The notes: generated by a model from the sequence alone, not told the origin. A DNA stretch of 64,000 bases from CALJFL01 sp036961205 (GCA_036961205.1 JBALVI010000003.1:310001-374000), one strand, 5' to 3'. Counted from the first letter of the stretch, positions 34,075-44,186 are shown. Made by a program: numbers and translations.

Positions 34075-35337
34075 GTGAGCTCTTCCCCGGGCAATATTGG
34101 CAATTACGCCCCTTTTATCGGTCTGCGTTACAGTTTTAGTCGCCAGCGAAATCGTTTTACCTCGGTTATCGCACTCATATCCATGCTCGGTATGGTGTTG
34201 GGTGTAGCCAGTCTGATCACCGTGCTTGCAGTAATGAATGGTTTCGCCGGAGAACTTCGGGGGCGTATTTTATCCCTGGTGGCACACGGTTATGTACAGC
34301 AGGCTGATGGTGGTATTGCCCAATGGCGGCAACTTGCCAGTACGATTGCCGAGCAACCGGGTGTGGTCGCAGTATCGCCCTATATAGCCGACAAGGTGAT
34401 ATTGGGCAGCGATCGAGTCTTGCGAGGTGCGCTGTTAACGGCGATAGATCCTCTGTTGGAGGGGGGGACTTCCCGAGTTCCTGGCGCTATGGTGTTCGGT
34501 TCTATTGAGTCACTCGACCAGGAGCCATTTTCGGTTGTACTCGGTACTTCCTTAGCGCGTATTCTGGGCGTTGTGCCCGGCGATAGAATTGAAGTCACAG
34601 TGCCTCGTTTGACCGTAACTCCACTGGGAATATTTCCGCGTAGTAAACGATTAGTCGTCACCGGCCTATTCGAAGTGGGCGCTCAACCCGATGCTACCCA
34701 GGTCTACGTGTCGCTACGCACAGGGCAGAAATTGTTGGGAAGCGCGGGCAGGGTAAGCGGCCTGCAGGTAAAGACCGAGGATCTGTTCACAGCGCCTGAA
34801 ACGATGGCGGCGCTCAAGTACGGGCTGCCGGAGAATCTACAAGTGCGCGACTGGAGCCAGACCCAGGGCTCCTTGTTTCGCGCGGTTAAAATGGAAAAAA
34901 TTATGGTCAGTATTCTGCTGCTCAGTGTGGTTGCAGTGGCCGCCTTCAACATCGTCTCCACTCTGGTGATGTCGGTGGCCGAGAAGCGTCGCGATATTGC
35001 CGTTTTGAGAACTATGGGCGCAAGAGCAAACGGTATAATGGCGATCTTTGTTGCTCACGGTATGGGACTGGCTGCGGTGGGTATCGGTCTGGGTGCGCTA
35101 CTGGGTATTGTTCTAGGGACCTATATAGCGGCAATAACTGCCGCATTTGAAAGCCTGTTAGGAGTGAAATTGTTTGATCCCTCTGTTTACTTCATCAGCG
35201 AACTACCTGCGGATTTGCAGTGGCTCGATGTTGCCGGGGTTGTTGCAGCCTCATTATTGTTGAGTCTATTAGCAACAGCTTACCCCGCCTGGCGGGCCGC
35301 CAAAATAGCGCCGGCCGAGGTGTTGCGCTATGAATGA
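34075..35337 (+). CDS. lolC: Lipoprotein-releasing ABC transporter permease, LolC type
   Basis: Inner-membrane permease releasing outer-membrane lipoproteins to LolA. It has 420 residues, four membrane helices (about 38-60 and three near 275-405) and the family N-terminus APFIGLRYSFSRQRNRFTSVIALISM. It starts with GTG, 14 bp after nqrM, and its last codons overlap lolD. A second permease gene follows lolD, giving the LolCDE arrangement; which permease is C and which E is set by order. Confidence 0.93.
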   Translation: MSSSPGNIGNYAPFIGLRYSFSRQRNRFTSVIALISMLGMVLGVASLITVLAVMNGFAGELRGRILSLVAHGYVQQADGGIAQWRQLASTIAEQPGVVAVSPYIADKVILGSDRVLRGALLTAIDPLLEGGTSRVPGAMVFGSIESLDQEPFSVVLGTSLARILGVVPGDRIEVTVPRLTVTPLGIFPRSKRLVVTGLFEVGAQPDATQVYVSLRTGQKLLGSAGRVSGLQVKTEDLFTAPETMAALKYGLPENLQVRDWSQTQGSLFRAVKMEKIMVSILLLSVVAVAAFNIVSTLVMSVAEKRRDIAVLRTMGARANGIMAIFVAHGMGLAAVGIGLGALLGIVLGTYIAAITAAFESLLGVKLFDPSVYFISELPADLQWLDVAGVVAASLLLSLLATAYPAWRAAKIAPAEVLRYE

Positions 35338-36010
35338 TCTGGTACTGCAATGTCAAAATCTGGGTCGTACCTATGCTGATGGCGATCATTGCGTGGCGGT
35401 TTTATCGCGGGTTGAGTTGACCTTAAAGGCTGGCGAAAAAATTGCGGTGGTCGGTGCCTCGGGTTCGGGAAAGTCGACCCTGCTCAATTTACTCGGCGGT
35501 TTGGATGCTCCTACCGAGGGTACCGTTAGTCTTGCGGGTAAAGATCTGGCGACCCTGAACGAGCGTGAGCTTTGCCACTGGCGCAACCAGCGGCTGGGTT
35601 TTGTTTATCAGTTTCATCATTTACTGCCTGAGTTTGACGCCTTGGAAAATGTTGCCATGCCTTTGTTGATCGGCGGCGTAGCACGCAAGCAGGCGTGGGA
35701 GCGCGCCGGGGCGTTGCTGGGTCGTGTAGGGCTGACCAGTCGGTTGCGCCACCGCCCGGGTCAGTTGTCTGGCGGTGAGAGGCAGCGTGTTGCCATTGCC
35801 CGGGCACTGGTCAATTCACCGGACTGTGTGTTGATGGACGAGCCTACCGGCAATCTTGATCCTCATTCAGCGGCGCAGGTTTTGGAACTGATTGATGAGT
35901 TGGGCCAGGAGCAGTCTTCGTTTGTCGTGGTCACTCACGATCCAGCGATTGCAGCACGTATGAATCGCACTCTGGTGCTTCGAGATGGTTCTCTTCATGC
36001 TGAGAGCTAG
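35330..36010 (+). CDS. lolD: Lipoprotein-releasing ABC transporter ATPase LolD
   Basis: 226 residues. Walker A GASGSGKST, signature LSGGERQRVAIARA, Walker B VLMDEPTGNLD and H-loop VVTHD are all intact. It energises lipoprotein extraction by the flanking permeases. The ATG overlaps lolC by 8 bp and the TAG abuts the GTG of lolE. Confidence 0.97.
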   Translation: MNDLVLQCQNLGRTYADGDHCVAVLSRVELTLKAGEKIAVVGASGSGKSTLLNLLGGLDAPTEGTVSLAGKDLATLNERELCHWRNQRLGFVYQFHHLLPEFDALENVAMPLLIGGVARKQAWERAGALLGRVGLTSRLRHRPGQLSGGERQRVAIARALVNSPDCVLMDEPTGNLDPHSAAQVLELIDELGQEQSSFVVVTHDPAIAARMNRTLVLRDGSLHAES

Positions 36011-37252
36011 GTGAGTTTCCTCGAAACCCTGCGTATCGCCAGCCGCAATACGTTTGCACTGGGGCGTGGCTATCTTTCAAGTTTTCTTTCTTCCTTGTCG
36101 ATGCTCGGCCTGGTGCTGGCGATAACCTTGTTGATTACTGTGCTCTCTGTAATGAACGGCTTTGATAAAGAAATGCGAGAGCGGATATTAAGCCTCGTTC
36201 CACACATTACTGTGCAGTCGCAAACTGCAATATCTGACTGGCCTGCGTTGGCACATTCGATAGCGGAACATCCGGACGTTGTCTCGATCAACCCCTTTGT
36301 TCAATTTGACGCCTTGTTTATGCGTGGTAGTGACATTGAAACTGCCAGGGGCATAGGCCTCGATTTTCACGCTTCGCAAAATAACCCTTTACTGGCGATG
36401 CTGTCGCCTGAGGCAAGGCAGCAATTTCTAGGGCAAGACGATGGCCTGCTGCTTGGCAGCGGAATTGCCGCTCTGCTCGATGTGCAAGCGGGTGATCAAT
36501 TGACGCTGGTAGTACCCTCGCTCAGAGGTGATGCCGGCCCCGGTGCTACCCGGTTTGAAACGGTTCGACTGAGTGCCGTTCTGCATACCGGCACCGAGTT
36601 GGATCAGAGTGCTGCGGTAGTGCATCTGCCACTGGCGGCCAAGCTTGCCAATATTGAAGGGCAGGTCAGTGGCCTGCAAATAAGTACCAGTGAATTGTTC
36701 AGAGTTTCCGATATCGGTTGGGAGTTAGTCACGCAATTACCTCCAGGATACTACGCCACCAACTGGATGATGACCCACGGCAATCTTTACGCTGCCATTC
36801 AACTATCCCGAGATCTGGTCAGTATCCTGTTGTTCTCTATTATCGCGGTCGCAGCCTTCAACGTGGTGTCTTCGCTGGTACTGGTGGTATTTGATAAGCG
36901 TGGCGATATTGCGATTTTGCGAACCCTGGGTGCCTCGCCGGGAAACATAGCCACTGTATTTGTGTTGCAGGGCGCGATGATAGGAGCAGTGGGTGTAGTC
37001 CTGGGAAGTGTACTGGGCGTTGCTACCAGTCTTGCGGTGCCGGGCGCTGTAGCCGGGCTGGAATCGTTATTGGGTATACAATTTCTCAATACCGACGTGT
37101 ATCCCGTTTCGTTTTTACCGGTAGACATACTGGTCGACGATGTTCTGAAAGTCGGCTCGGTTGCCCTGGTGATGTGCGTGTTGGCTTCTATTTATCCGGC
37201 ACTGCGTGCCTCCCGCTTGGCGCCAGCGAGTGTTTTACACGAAGAGGGCTAG
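36011..37252 (+). CDS. lolE: Lipoprotein-releasing ABC transporter permease, LolE type
   Basis: 413 residues with the same topology as LolC and the related N-terminus ETLRIASRNTFALGRGYLSSFLSS. The C-terminal FtsX-like domain is recognised by FDKRGDIAILRTLGASPGNI. It starts with GTG directly after lolD. Four bases separate its stop from the stop of the convergent DUF2062 gene. Confidence 0.92.
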   Translation: MSFLETLRIASRNTFALGRGYLSSFLSSLSMLGLVLAITLLITVLSVMNGFDKEMRERILSLVPHITVQSQTAISDWPALAHSIAEHPDVVSINPFVQFDALFMRGSDIETARGIGLDFHASQNNPLLAMLSPEARQQFLGQDDGLLLGSGIAALLDVQAGDQLTLVVPSLRGDAGPGATRFETVRLSAVLHTGTELDQSAAVVHLPLAAKLANIEGQVSGLQISTSELFRVSDIGWELVTQLPPGYYATNWMMTHGNLYAAIQLSRDLVSILLFSIIAVAAFNVVSSLVLVVFDKRGDIAILRTLGASPGNIATVFVLQGAMIGAVGVVLGSVLGVATSLAVPGAVAGLESLLGIQFLNTDVYPVSFLPVDILVDDVLKVGSVALVMCVLASIYPALRASRLAPASVLHEEG

Positions 37253-37256
37253 CTCG

Positions 37257-37808
37257 CTAGGGTGGTACGGAGCCTTGTGTAACCTCTTTTCTAGCGGCTC
37301 TTGATCTTTTGCGCTCGGCCCAGTGCCTGGCCACCCTCATGCGCCAGAGCATGCTGATTACAAAGTAACCCAGCGAGCCAAAGAACAAACCACAGATAAA
37401 ACTACCCAGTAAGAAGGGTTGCCAAACAGTCGCCAGGCTGTCTGTGAGCCACTCCGAGCTCAATTCAAACTCTACCTGTTGTACCGGGATATCGATGATC
37501 ATCGCGCCCACCCGATAAGAGAGATAAAAAATGGCGGGAATCGTTAGCGGATTGGTAATCCACACCAGGCCAATTGAAAGGGGAAGATTACAGCGCAGGC
37601 GCACCGCCAATACTGCGGCCAGAATCATCTGCCCGGGAATGGGCATAAAGGCGACAAACAGGCCAACAAAAAAAGCCATCGAGGCGGCGTAGCGGTTCAG
37701 GTGCCAGAGGTTCGGCTGATAGATCCAGCTGCCCAGTAATTGCAGGGATTTTATCTCGCGCAGCTTGGCCGGGCTGGGGATGAATTGTTTAAGCGTTTTC
37801 TTCGGCAT
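37257..37808 (-). CDS. DUF2062 membrane protein
   Basis: 183 residues. The DUF2062 core is seen in LWHLNRYAASMAFFVGLFVAFMPIPGQM and LPLSIGLVWITNPLTIPAIF, with three hydrophobic segments and basic ends (RKEVTQGSVPP at the C-terminus). Function unknown. It lies between lolE and comEC, as in Pseudomonas and relatives. Confidence 0.88.
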   Translation of the reverse strand: MPKKTLKQFIPSPAKLREIKSLQLLGSWIYQPNLWHLNRYAASMAFFVGLFVAFMPIPGQMILAAVLAVRLRCNLPLSIGLVWITNPLTIPAIFYLSYRVGAMIIDIPVQQVEFELSSEWLTDSLATVWQPFLLGSFICGLFFGSLGYFVISMLWRMRVARHWAERKRSRAARKEVTQGSVPP

Positions 37809-37937
37809 ATCTGTAATGGATGAATTAGACGTGTAACGCAGAATCGAGTTGTGATTGACTCGTGCTTGGCCTCTGCTCTATGTCCGTCGGCGTGGAAGGT
37901 CCGCCATTATGCACCTAATTTAGCGGGTTCTCTACTG

Positions 37938-40232
37938 ATGCGATCATGGATAATTGGCGCAGTATCAGCGGTCATCGTGTGTGGCTGGCTGCCAGTTTTG
38001 CCACCGGCCAGTGTTCCACTTGGCCTGCTGCTATTCACAATACTTGCCATCTTTCAATTTGGGTGGCGTGCCTCCGGGTTGGCCGGGGCCGCTTTTGGTT
38101 TTGCACTCGCCTACAGCCACGGTAGCCAAATACTGGAGCGTCGCCTGGACTCTGGCTGCGAGATGCAACCGCAGATAGTTCGCGGTACGGTGGCAAGTTT
38201 GCCCAGAACGTCAAATATCCGGGAAGACCTGCGCCGTCAGCGTTTCGAATTCGCAGTGGCAGAATTTTTCGACGACTCCTGCGCTGGCCCGAAAACGCTG
38301 TTGTTGTCCTACTATGGGAGGAAGAATATTGCTCCCGGCGATACCTTGCAGCTCAGTGCCAAACTTCATCAGCCCTGGGGTTTAGCGAACCCCGGCTCTT
38401 TCAATATGCAGGCCTGGTTCGCAGAGTCTGGGATAGACGCGGTGGGTACCGCCGGTTCGCTTGAGCCTTACGCGCTTGCTACGGGTGATGTCCCGTTTAC
38501 CGGCCATCACCGCTTACGGCTGGAAATATCCCGGGCTATCAGCGCCAATGGATTCGAACCCGGCGTCGATGCCATTTTGCGCGCTATCACCGTCGCTGAT
38601 CGTAGCGGTCTAAACGCCTCACTTTGGCAGTTGCTGCAGTCCTACGGGGTTAATCATCTGGTCGTTATCTCGGGCCTGCATATCGGTCTCATCGGCGGTC
38701 TTGGCTACTTGCTGGGTAGCCTGCTGAGTCGCCTCGTATCATTGTTGAGTTGTCACCGTCTGTTTTCATTGCTTCCTGAGGTCTGTGCGTTGGTGTTTGC
38801 ACTTTGCTATACCAGCCTCGCCGGGTTTGGTTTAGCCAGTCAGCGCGCTTTGTGCATGCTGGCGTGCTTCTGTCTGGCCAGCAGTGTGGGGCGGGCCAGT
38901 AGTGCCTGGAATAACCTGCTACTGGCGGCAGTAATCGTGCTGGCCGTTAACCCCCTGTCTGCGCTTGGCAGCGGATTTTGGTTGAGCTTTGGCGCTGTGG
39001 CCTGTTTGCTTTGGCTGGGCATGTGGCGACCTCAGCGGAGTTTGCCGGCGCGACTACTGATGACGCACGGTTATATGTCGATTGCGATGGTGCCCCTGGG
39101 TGGCTATTGGTTCGGAACTGCCAGCGTAGTGGCGGGTTTGGCTAATCTCGTGTTGGTGCCACTGGTAACCCTGATTCTGGTTCCGCTTACCCTAATGGCT
39201 GCATTCCTGCATGTCCTGGGCGTTGGGGCCGCCGATACGCTTTGGCACTGGGCGGCCGTATTCATCGGCCTCTTCCTCGCGCCGGCGCAGAGCATTGCCG
39301 AGGATCACCGGGATTGGCTCACCATCTTATTCTACCCGCAGTGGCCGGAGCTATTACTGGCAGTCACAGGTTTGGCCCTGCTGGCGCTGCCGTTGGGGCG
39401 GGCAGCAGCGATACTGGTGATCGCACTCTTGCTACCCTTATTTCTTGTTGATCGTAAACCACCCCTCGCTGAACCGACTTTGTCTGTACTCGATGTAGGG
39501 CAGGGCAGCGCGGTGGTTTTTCAAAGTGGCGCGCGAACACTGGTCTACGATACCGGGGGCGGAGACCCGGCGGGTAATAATCTCGCGGCGTCGGTAGTGC
39601 TACCGTTTTTGCGCTACTTTGGAGTGAAAGAACTAGACACCTTAATCGCCAGCCATCCTGACAATGACCACAGCGCGGGCATCAATACAGTACTGGGCCA
39701 GATGCCTGTTGCGCGCTATCTCTATGGTTTGCCGGTGCCAGGAGTAACCGGTGGCAGGCCCTGCGTGGCTGGCAAGTCATGGCAATGGCCCACGGGTGAG
39801 CGCTTCCAGCTGCTTGCTCCTGCCGGTGAATCTGGCCTGACGTCCAATAATGCCTCCTGCGTTTTGCTGATCGAGGTTAGAGGCGTGCGGCTATTGCTCC
39901 CGGGTGATGTTGAGGCCAGTCGGGAAAAGCAGCTTCTGGCATACTGGGGTGCCACCCTGGACAGCGATGTGCTGCTTGCCGGCCATCACGGTAGTCGCAC
40001 TTCAAGCACTTATGGCTGGCTCAAGTACATTACTCCGGATACAGTGGTTTTCTCCTATGGTTATGCCAATCGCTTTGGGCATCCTCACGCGACGATCCTG
40101 GCCAGGACCAGGGTGATGGGAGCCAAGACCCACTCAACCGCCAGTGACGGCGCTGTGATACTAACGTTTAGGCCTGATGGTACTGTGTCTGGGCAGCTTT
40201 GGAGGCCAACCCAGCAGCGCTATTGGATGTAA
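37938..40232 (+). CDS. comEC: DNA internalisation-related protein ComEC/Rec2
   Basis: Inner-membrane channel for uptake of transforming DNA. It is 764 residues: an N-terminal membrane part with a soluble loop (DUF4131, about 70-190), a Competence domain (LLQSYGVNHLVVISGLHIGLIGG) with many helices, and a C-terminal metallo-beta-lactamase-like domain starting SVLDVGQGSAVVF with ASHPDNDHSAGIN and AGHHGSRTSST. I prefer the ATG at 37938 (MRSWIIGAV) over 37851, which adds a non-hydrophobic leader. A domestic DNA-repair-unlinked location is normal for this gene. Confidence 0.93.
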   Translation: MRSWIIGAVSAVIVCGWLPVLPPASVPLGLLLFTILAIFQFGWRASGLAGAAFGFALAYSHGSQILERRLDSGCEMQPQIVRGTVASLPRTSNIREDLRRQRFEFAVAEFFDDSCAGPKTLLLSYYGRKNIAPGDTLQLSAKLHQPWGLANPGSFNMQAWFAESGIDAVGTAGSLEPYALATGDVPFTGHHRLRLEISRAISANGFEPGVDAILRAITVADRSGLNASLWQLLQSYGVNHLVVISGLHIGLIGGLGYLLGSLLSRLVSLLSCHRLFSLLPEVCALVFALCYTSLAGFGLASQRALCMLACFCLASSVGRASSAWNNLLLAAVIVLAVNPLSALGSGFWLSFGAVACLLWLGMWRPQRSLPARLLMTHGYMSIAMVPLGGYWFGTASVVAGLANLVLVPLVTLILVPLTLMAAFLHVLGVGAADTLWHWAAVFIGLFLAPAQSIAEDHRDWLTILFYPQWPELLLAVTGLALLALPLGRAAAILVIALLLPLFLVDRKPPLAEPTLSVLDVGQGSAVVFQSGARTLVYDTGGGDPAGNNLAASVVLPFLRYFGVKELDTLIASHPDNDHSAGINTVLGQMPVARYLYGLPVPGVTGGRPCVAGKSWQWPTGERFQLLAPAGESGLTSNNASCVLLIEVRGVRLLLPGDVEASREKQLLAYWGATLDSDVLLAGHHGSRTSSTYGWLKYITPDTVVFSYGYANRFGHPHATILARTRVMGAKTHSTASDGAVILTFRPDGTVSGQLWRPTQQRYWM

Positions 40233-40265
40233 TTTTTGCCGGCTTTCGCCTCCGCCCGGGGCGCG

Positions 40266-40271
40266 TATAAT
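40266..40271 (+). promoter_or_regulatory. Candidate -10 element before exbB
   Basis: A perfect TATAAT 33 bp upstream of the exbB start. No good -35 (TTTCGC at 16 bp). It could start the exbB-exbD-msbA-lpxK transcript. Confidence 0.35.
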
Positions 40272-40303
40272 GATGCCAGCAATCACAACAAAAGGATGTG
40301 GAC

Positions 40304-40927
40304 GTGCTCGAATTGGTAACAGCCGGTGGCTGGTTAATGGTGTTTATTATTATTGGCTCAGTTGTGGCCGCCGCCATTTGTATAGAGAGGCTATATACCC
40401 TCAATCCCAAGAAGATAGCGCCGCCGCACCTGCTCGCCTCAGTATGGAAGCAATTAAAAGCGGGGGAAATGGACGCCAACCGGCTGCGCACCTTAAAGCA
40501 ATCGTCGCCTCTGGGCAGAATCCTGGCCGCTGGTCTCAGTAACGCCTACCATGGCCGCGATGTGATGAAGGAAAGTATTCAAGAGGCCGCCAGTCACGTT
40601 ATCCATGAGCTGGAGCGCTACCTTAATACTCTGGGCACTATCGCCGCTGTCGCACCGCTTCTGGGCCTGCTGGGTACGGTGGTGGGTATGATCGACGTGT
40701 TTGCGGAAATCATGGCTCAGGGTACCGGCAATGCCAGCGCCCTGGCGGGCGGAATTTCGCAGGCGCTGATTACCACCGCTGCGGGCCTCAGTGTTGCTAT
40801 TCCAGCGCTGGTCATGCACCGCTATTTCACCGGCCGTATAGACTCCATTGTTATTGAATTGGAGCAGGAGACCATTAAGTTGGTTGATGCGCTGCACAGC
40901 GAAGAGAATACGGAAACCGACGTTTGA
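40304..40927 (+). CDS. exbB: ExbB/TolQ-type biopolymer transport protein
   Basis: Proton-channel subunit that energises outer-membrane processes with ExbD. It has 207 residues and three helices, with conserved GTIAAVAPLLGLLGTVVGMI and ALITTAAGLSVAIPAL. The GTG at 40304 (VLELVTAGGW) is preferred: AGGA ends 7 nt upstream, whereas a GTG at 40298 would be only 1 nt from it. It overlaps exbD by 4 bp. Confidence 0.92.
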   Translation: MLELVTAGGWLMVFIIIGSVVAAAICIERLYTLNPKKIAPPHLLASVWKQLKAGEMDANRLRTLKQSSPLGRILAAGLSNAYHGRDVMKESIQEAASHVIHELERYLNTLGTIAAVAPLLGLLGTVVGMIDVFAEIMAQGTGNASALAGGISQALITTAAGLSVAIPALVMHRYFTGRIDSIVIELEQETIKLVDALHSEENTETDV

Positions 40928-41355
40928 AGTTTCGCCGCCAACGCACCGACGATGTAGGGGTCAATCTGACGCCACTGATAGACGTGGTGTTTTTGTTGTT
41001 GATATTTTTTATGGTGTCTACCACCTTTACCCGTGAAACTCAGCTCAGCATCGATCTACCAGAAGCCACCGGCACGGTAAAAGACGCGGTGGAGCGGCAG
41101 GTTGAAATTCTGATAGACGAGGCTGGAAGCTATCGGGTGAACGGGCAGGGCCTGGTCGATGATCGTATGCGTACACTGCAGGCCGCGATTTACAAAATAT
41201 CGGCAGGGGACACCACTTTGCCAATGATTATTACCGCCGACGCTCAGTCTTCCCACCAGTCGGTGGTGCGCGCTATGGATGCAGCGGGCCAGATGGGCTT
41301 TGTCCATCTCAGTATTACCACCCGGGAACCTTCGGAGCAACGCGGCGGTGGGTAA
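40924..41355 (+). CDS. exbD: ExbD/TolR-type biopolymer transport protein
   Basis: 143 residues: one helix containing the protonatable aspartate D20 (TPLIDVVFLLLIFFMVSTTF) and a periplasmic domain. It starts with TTG overlapping the exbB stop. The C-terminal eight bases overlap msbA. No tonB is adjacent, so the pair may serve a Tol/Mot-like role or a TonB elsewhere. Confidence 0.9.
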   Translation: MKFRRQRTDDVGVNLTPLIDVVFLLLIFFMVSTTFTRETQLSIDLPEATGTVKDAVERQVEILIDEAGSYRVNGQGLVDDRMRTLQAAIYKISAGDTTLPMIITADAQSSHQSVVRAMDAAGQMGFVHLSITTREPSEQRGGG

Positions 41356-43192
41356 ACGTGAGCTGGCAGCAAACCTCCCCAGGCGCTCGGGCAAAGTAAG
41401 CGATTGGCGCCTTTACGGCCGTTTGTTGAGCTACATCGTGCCTTACTGGTACATCTTTGGTCTCAGTATGATCGGCTACATTGTGTATTCTCTGGGCAAC
41501 GTTCTGCTCGCGGATATGATGCAGTTCTTGCTCGATTCATTGAATGACTCTGACTCTGCAAGCTCTGGCATTGTTGGAGGTTTTGCTTATTCGCTGGTCG
41601 ACACCAGCGATATGACCACGCTTGAATTCGCCCGTATTGCCGTGCCGCTGGCGGCCATTACTCTGGCCTGTACGCGAGCCATTGGGTTTTTCATGGGCAC
41701 CTATTTCATGAATTACGTCGCCCGAGGACTGATTCATAAACTGCGCTGTGAATTGTTCGACAAAATGCTGGTGGCACCAAGTAGCTATTACGACACTCAC
41801 AGTCAGGGCGTGTTGATCTCCAAGATCACCTACAACGTGGAGCAGGTCAGTGGTGCCGTAACCAAAGCTTTGAAAATAATCGTTCGCGAGGGCTTCACCG
41901 TAATAGCACTCCTTACCTACATGCTGTATTTGAACTGGCGCCTGTCGCTGATATTTTTTGCGGTAGCCCCTCTGCTGGCCATTGTTGTGACAGTGGTAGG
42001 CAAACATTTTCGCCGTTACAGCCGCCGCATACAGGCCTCTATGGGAGATGTTACCCAGGTATCGAACGAAACCATAGGCGCCTATAAAGAGGTGAGGGTG
42101 TTCGGCGGGCAGGAGCAGCAGAGCGAACGTTTTCGAACGGCCAGCGAATACAACAGGGTACAGAGTCTCAAGTTGGAATTTGCAGACGCGATCAGCACAC
42201 CGGTTATCCAGACCTTGCTGGCGGGGTCGTTGTCCGCGTTAATCTGGTTCGCTCTAAATCCGGATATATTGGTTGGTTTTAGTGCCGGTTCATTGGTTGC
42301 CTTTTTGACCGCCGCTGGACAGTTGAGCAAACCCATTCGTTCGCTGAGTGGAATACAGGCGATAATCCAGCGTGGCCTGGCGGCCTCTGAAGATATTTTC
42401 AAGCAGCTGGACGAGGAAGCTGAAATAGATAAAGGCCAGCACACTGTGGCCCGAGCCAAAGGCAAGTTAGCTATTCGCGATCTCAGTTTTCGCTACCCTG
42501 GCGGTGACACCGATGTACTGTGCAATTTCACGCTGGAAGTAGAGCCGGGACAAACCGTCGCTCTGGTGGGTCGTTCCGGCAGCGGCAAAACTACACTGGT
42601 ACAGCTCATCTCGCGGTTTTACCCCTTGGCGGATGGGGATATTCTTCTCGACGGCGTGTCCATTGAAGATTACGAACTGAAAAATCTTCGCGATCAATTG
42701 GCGATGGTGTCACAGAGCGTGACCCTGTTCCACGATACCGTGTACAACAATATTGCTTACGGCTCTCTCGCTTCCGCTACCCGTGAGCAGGTAGAAAGTG
42801 CGGCCAAGTCGGCTTTCGCTACGGACTTTATCGAAAAGCTACCCAACGCTTATCAGACTATGCTGGGTGACGATGGCGCTGGCCTCAGCGGTGGCCAAAG
42901 GCAGCGTATCGCGATTGCCCGGGCTATCCTCAAGGATGCACCTATACTCATACTGGATGAGGCGACCTCGGCTCTGGATAATGAATCGGAGCATCGTATA
43001 CAACGGGCGTTGGAAAAAATTATGGCCGATCGTACCACTGTGGTTATTGCGCATCGCCTGTCTACCGTCGAGCGCGCTGACGTGATTGTAGTGATGGATC
43101 AGGGCAGTATTGTGGCTACCGGCAGCCATCAGGAGCTACTGGCTCAGGGCGGCTTGTACGCCCAGCTGTACCATCAGGAGTTTACCGACTGA
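41348..43192 (+). CDS. msbA: Lipid A export ABC transporter MsbA
   Basis: Homodimeric flippase for lipid A-core across the inner membrane. It is 614 residues: six membrane helices then the ATPase with Walker A VGRSGSGKTTL, signature LSGGQRQRIAIARA and Walker B ILILDEATSALD. The GTG at 41348 overlaps exbD by 8 bp; a longer frame from 41279 would lie inside exbD. It is followed without a gap by lpxK, the usual pairing. Confidence 0.95.
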   Translation: MGKRELAANLPRRSGKVSDWRLYGRLLSYIVPYWYIFGLSMIGYIVYSLGNVLLADMMQFLLDSLNDSDSASSGIVGGFAYSLVDTSDMTTLEFARIAVPLAAITLACTRAIGFFMGTYFMNYVARGLIHKLRCELFDKMLVAPSSYYDTHSQGVLISKITYNVEQVSGAVTKALKIIVREGFTVIALLTYMLYLNWRLSLIFFAVAPLLAIVVTVVGKHFRRYSRRIQASMGDVTQVSNETIGAYKEVRVFGGQEQQSERFRTASEYNRVQSLKLEFADAISTPVIQTLLAGSLSALIWFALNPDILVGFSAGSLVAFLTAAGQLSKPIRSLSGIQAIIQRGLAASEDIFKQLDEEAEIDKGQHTVARAKGKLAIRDLSFRYPGGDTDVLCNFTLEVEPGQTVALVGRSGSGKTTLVQLISRFYPLADGDILLDGVSIEDYELKNLRDQLAMVSQSVTLFHDTVYNNIAYGSLASATREQVESAAKSAFATDFIEKLPNAYQTMLGDDGAGLSGGQRQRIAIARAILKDAPILILDEATSALDNESEHRIQRALEKIMADRTTVVIAHRLSTVERADVIVVMDQGSIVATGSHQELLAQGGLYAQLYHQEFTD

Positions 43193-44169
43193 TGTCTGCC
43201 GCCGACACTATGGTCAATGCCTGGTATGGGCGCGCCTGGTGGTTGTGGCTGTTGCGCCCCGTGGAGTTTGTTTTCCGGTTGGTGGCGGCAAGCAGGCGGA
43301 CAGTGTATCGCCTGGGTGTGATGTCGGCGGCGAAGGGCTCGGTGCCGTTGATAGTGGTGGGTAATATCACCGTCGGTGGCACCGGCAAAACACCAGTGGT
43401 TATTGCACTGGTCGAGTACCTGCAGAAGCAGGGCCTGCGACCGGGCGTGGTTAGCCGCGGTTATGGTGCTAACAACGAGGAGTTTCCATACTCCCTGACT
43501 GCTAACAGCAACGCCAGTCATTGTGGCGACGAGGCCTTACTGATTTATCAACGCACCGGCTGCCCCGTAGTGGTTGCCCCGGACCGGCCTGCGGCAGTGC
43601 GGCAACTGGAAGCAGAGTTTAAGGTTGACGTTGTGTTGTCTGATGATGGCCTGCAGCACTATGCAATGCATCGGGACATGGAAATCGCCGTGGTAGATTC
43701 ACGTCGCGGTGTTGGTAACGGTTTTTGCCTGCCTGCCGGGCCATTGCGTGAGCCCTGCAGCCGCCTTGCGGATGTGGACTTTATTTTGTATCGAGGCAGT
43801 TGCGATCCGATCAATGGGGTTCTCTATCGTTGCGACAGCCTGGTTAATCTCAAAACGGGTGAAATTCGGGACTTTGCCGTTGGCGGGGACCTTCTAGCGG
43901 TTCATGCCGTAGCCGGAATTGGTCAGCCCTCACAGTTTTTTGCCACTCTGCGAAATGCAGGCTTTCAGACGGTTGAACATTGCTTTTCCGACCACCACGA
44001 CTACACGGCGGCCGACCTTGAGTCGATATCGGACAGGCCCATACTGATGACCGAAAAAGACGCGGTAAAGTGCCGGCCGCTAGCCAGTGACAATTGCTGG
44101 TATTTGAAGATTACCGCTGAAGTCCCCGCCCAGGTTACTGACGCAGTTTCCGCCCTGGCAAAAAGCTAA
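43192..44169 (+). CDS. lpxK: Tetraacyldisaccharide 4'-kinase
   Basis: Phosphorylates the lipid A precursor at the 4' position. It is 325 residues with N-terminal hydrophobic segment WWLWLLRPVEFVFRLVAA and P-loop VVGNITVGGTGKTPVVIAL; further family motifs are VVSRGYG and LSDDGLQHYAMHRDMEI. The ATG overlaps the msbA TGA by one base. The Trm112-like small zinc gene often found between lpxK and kdsB is absent here. Confidence 0.96.
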   Translation: MSAADTMVNAWYGRAWWLWLLRPVEFVFRLVAASRRTVYRLGVMSAAKGSVPLIVVGNITVGGTGKTPVVIALVEYLQKQGLRPGVVSRGYGANNEEFPYSLTANSNASHCGDEALLIYQRTGCPVVVAPDRPAAVRQLEAEFKVDVVLSDDGLQHYAMHRDMEIAVVDSRRGVGNGFCLPAGPLREPCSRLADVDFILYRGSCDPINGVLYRCDSLVNLKTGEIRDFAVGGDLLAVHAVAGIGQPSQFFATLRNAGFQTVEHCFSDHHDYTAADLESISDRPILMTEKDAVKCRPLASDNCWYLKITAEVPAQVTDAVSALAKS

Positions 44170-44186
44170 ATCAGGACAAACAACGC

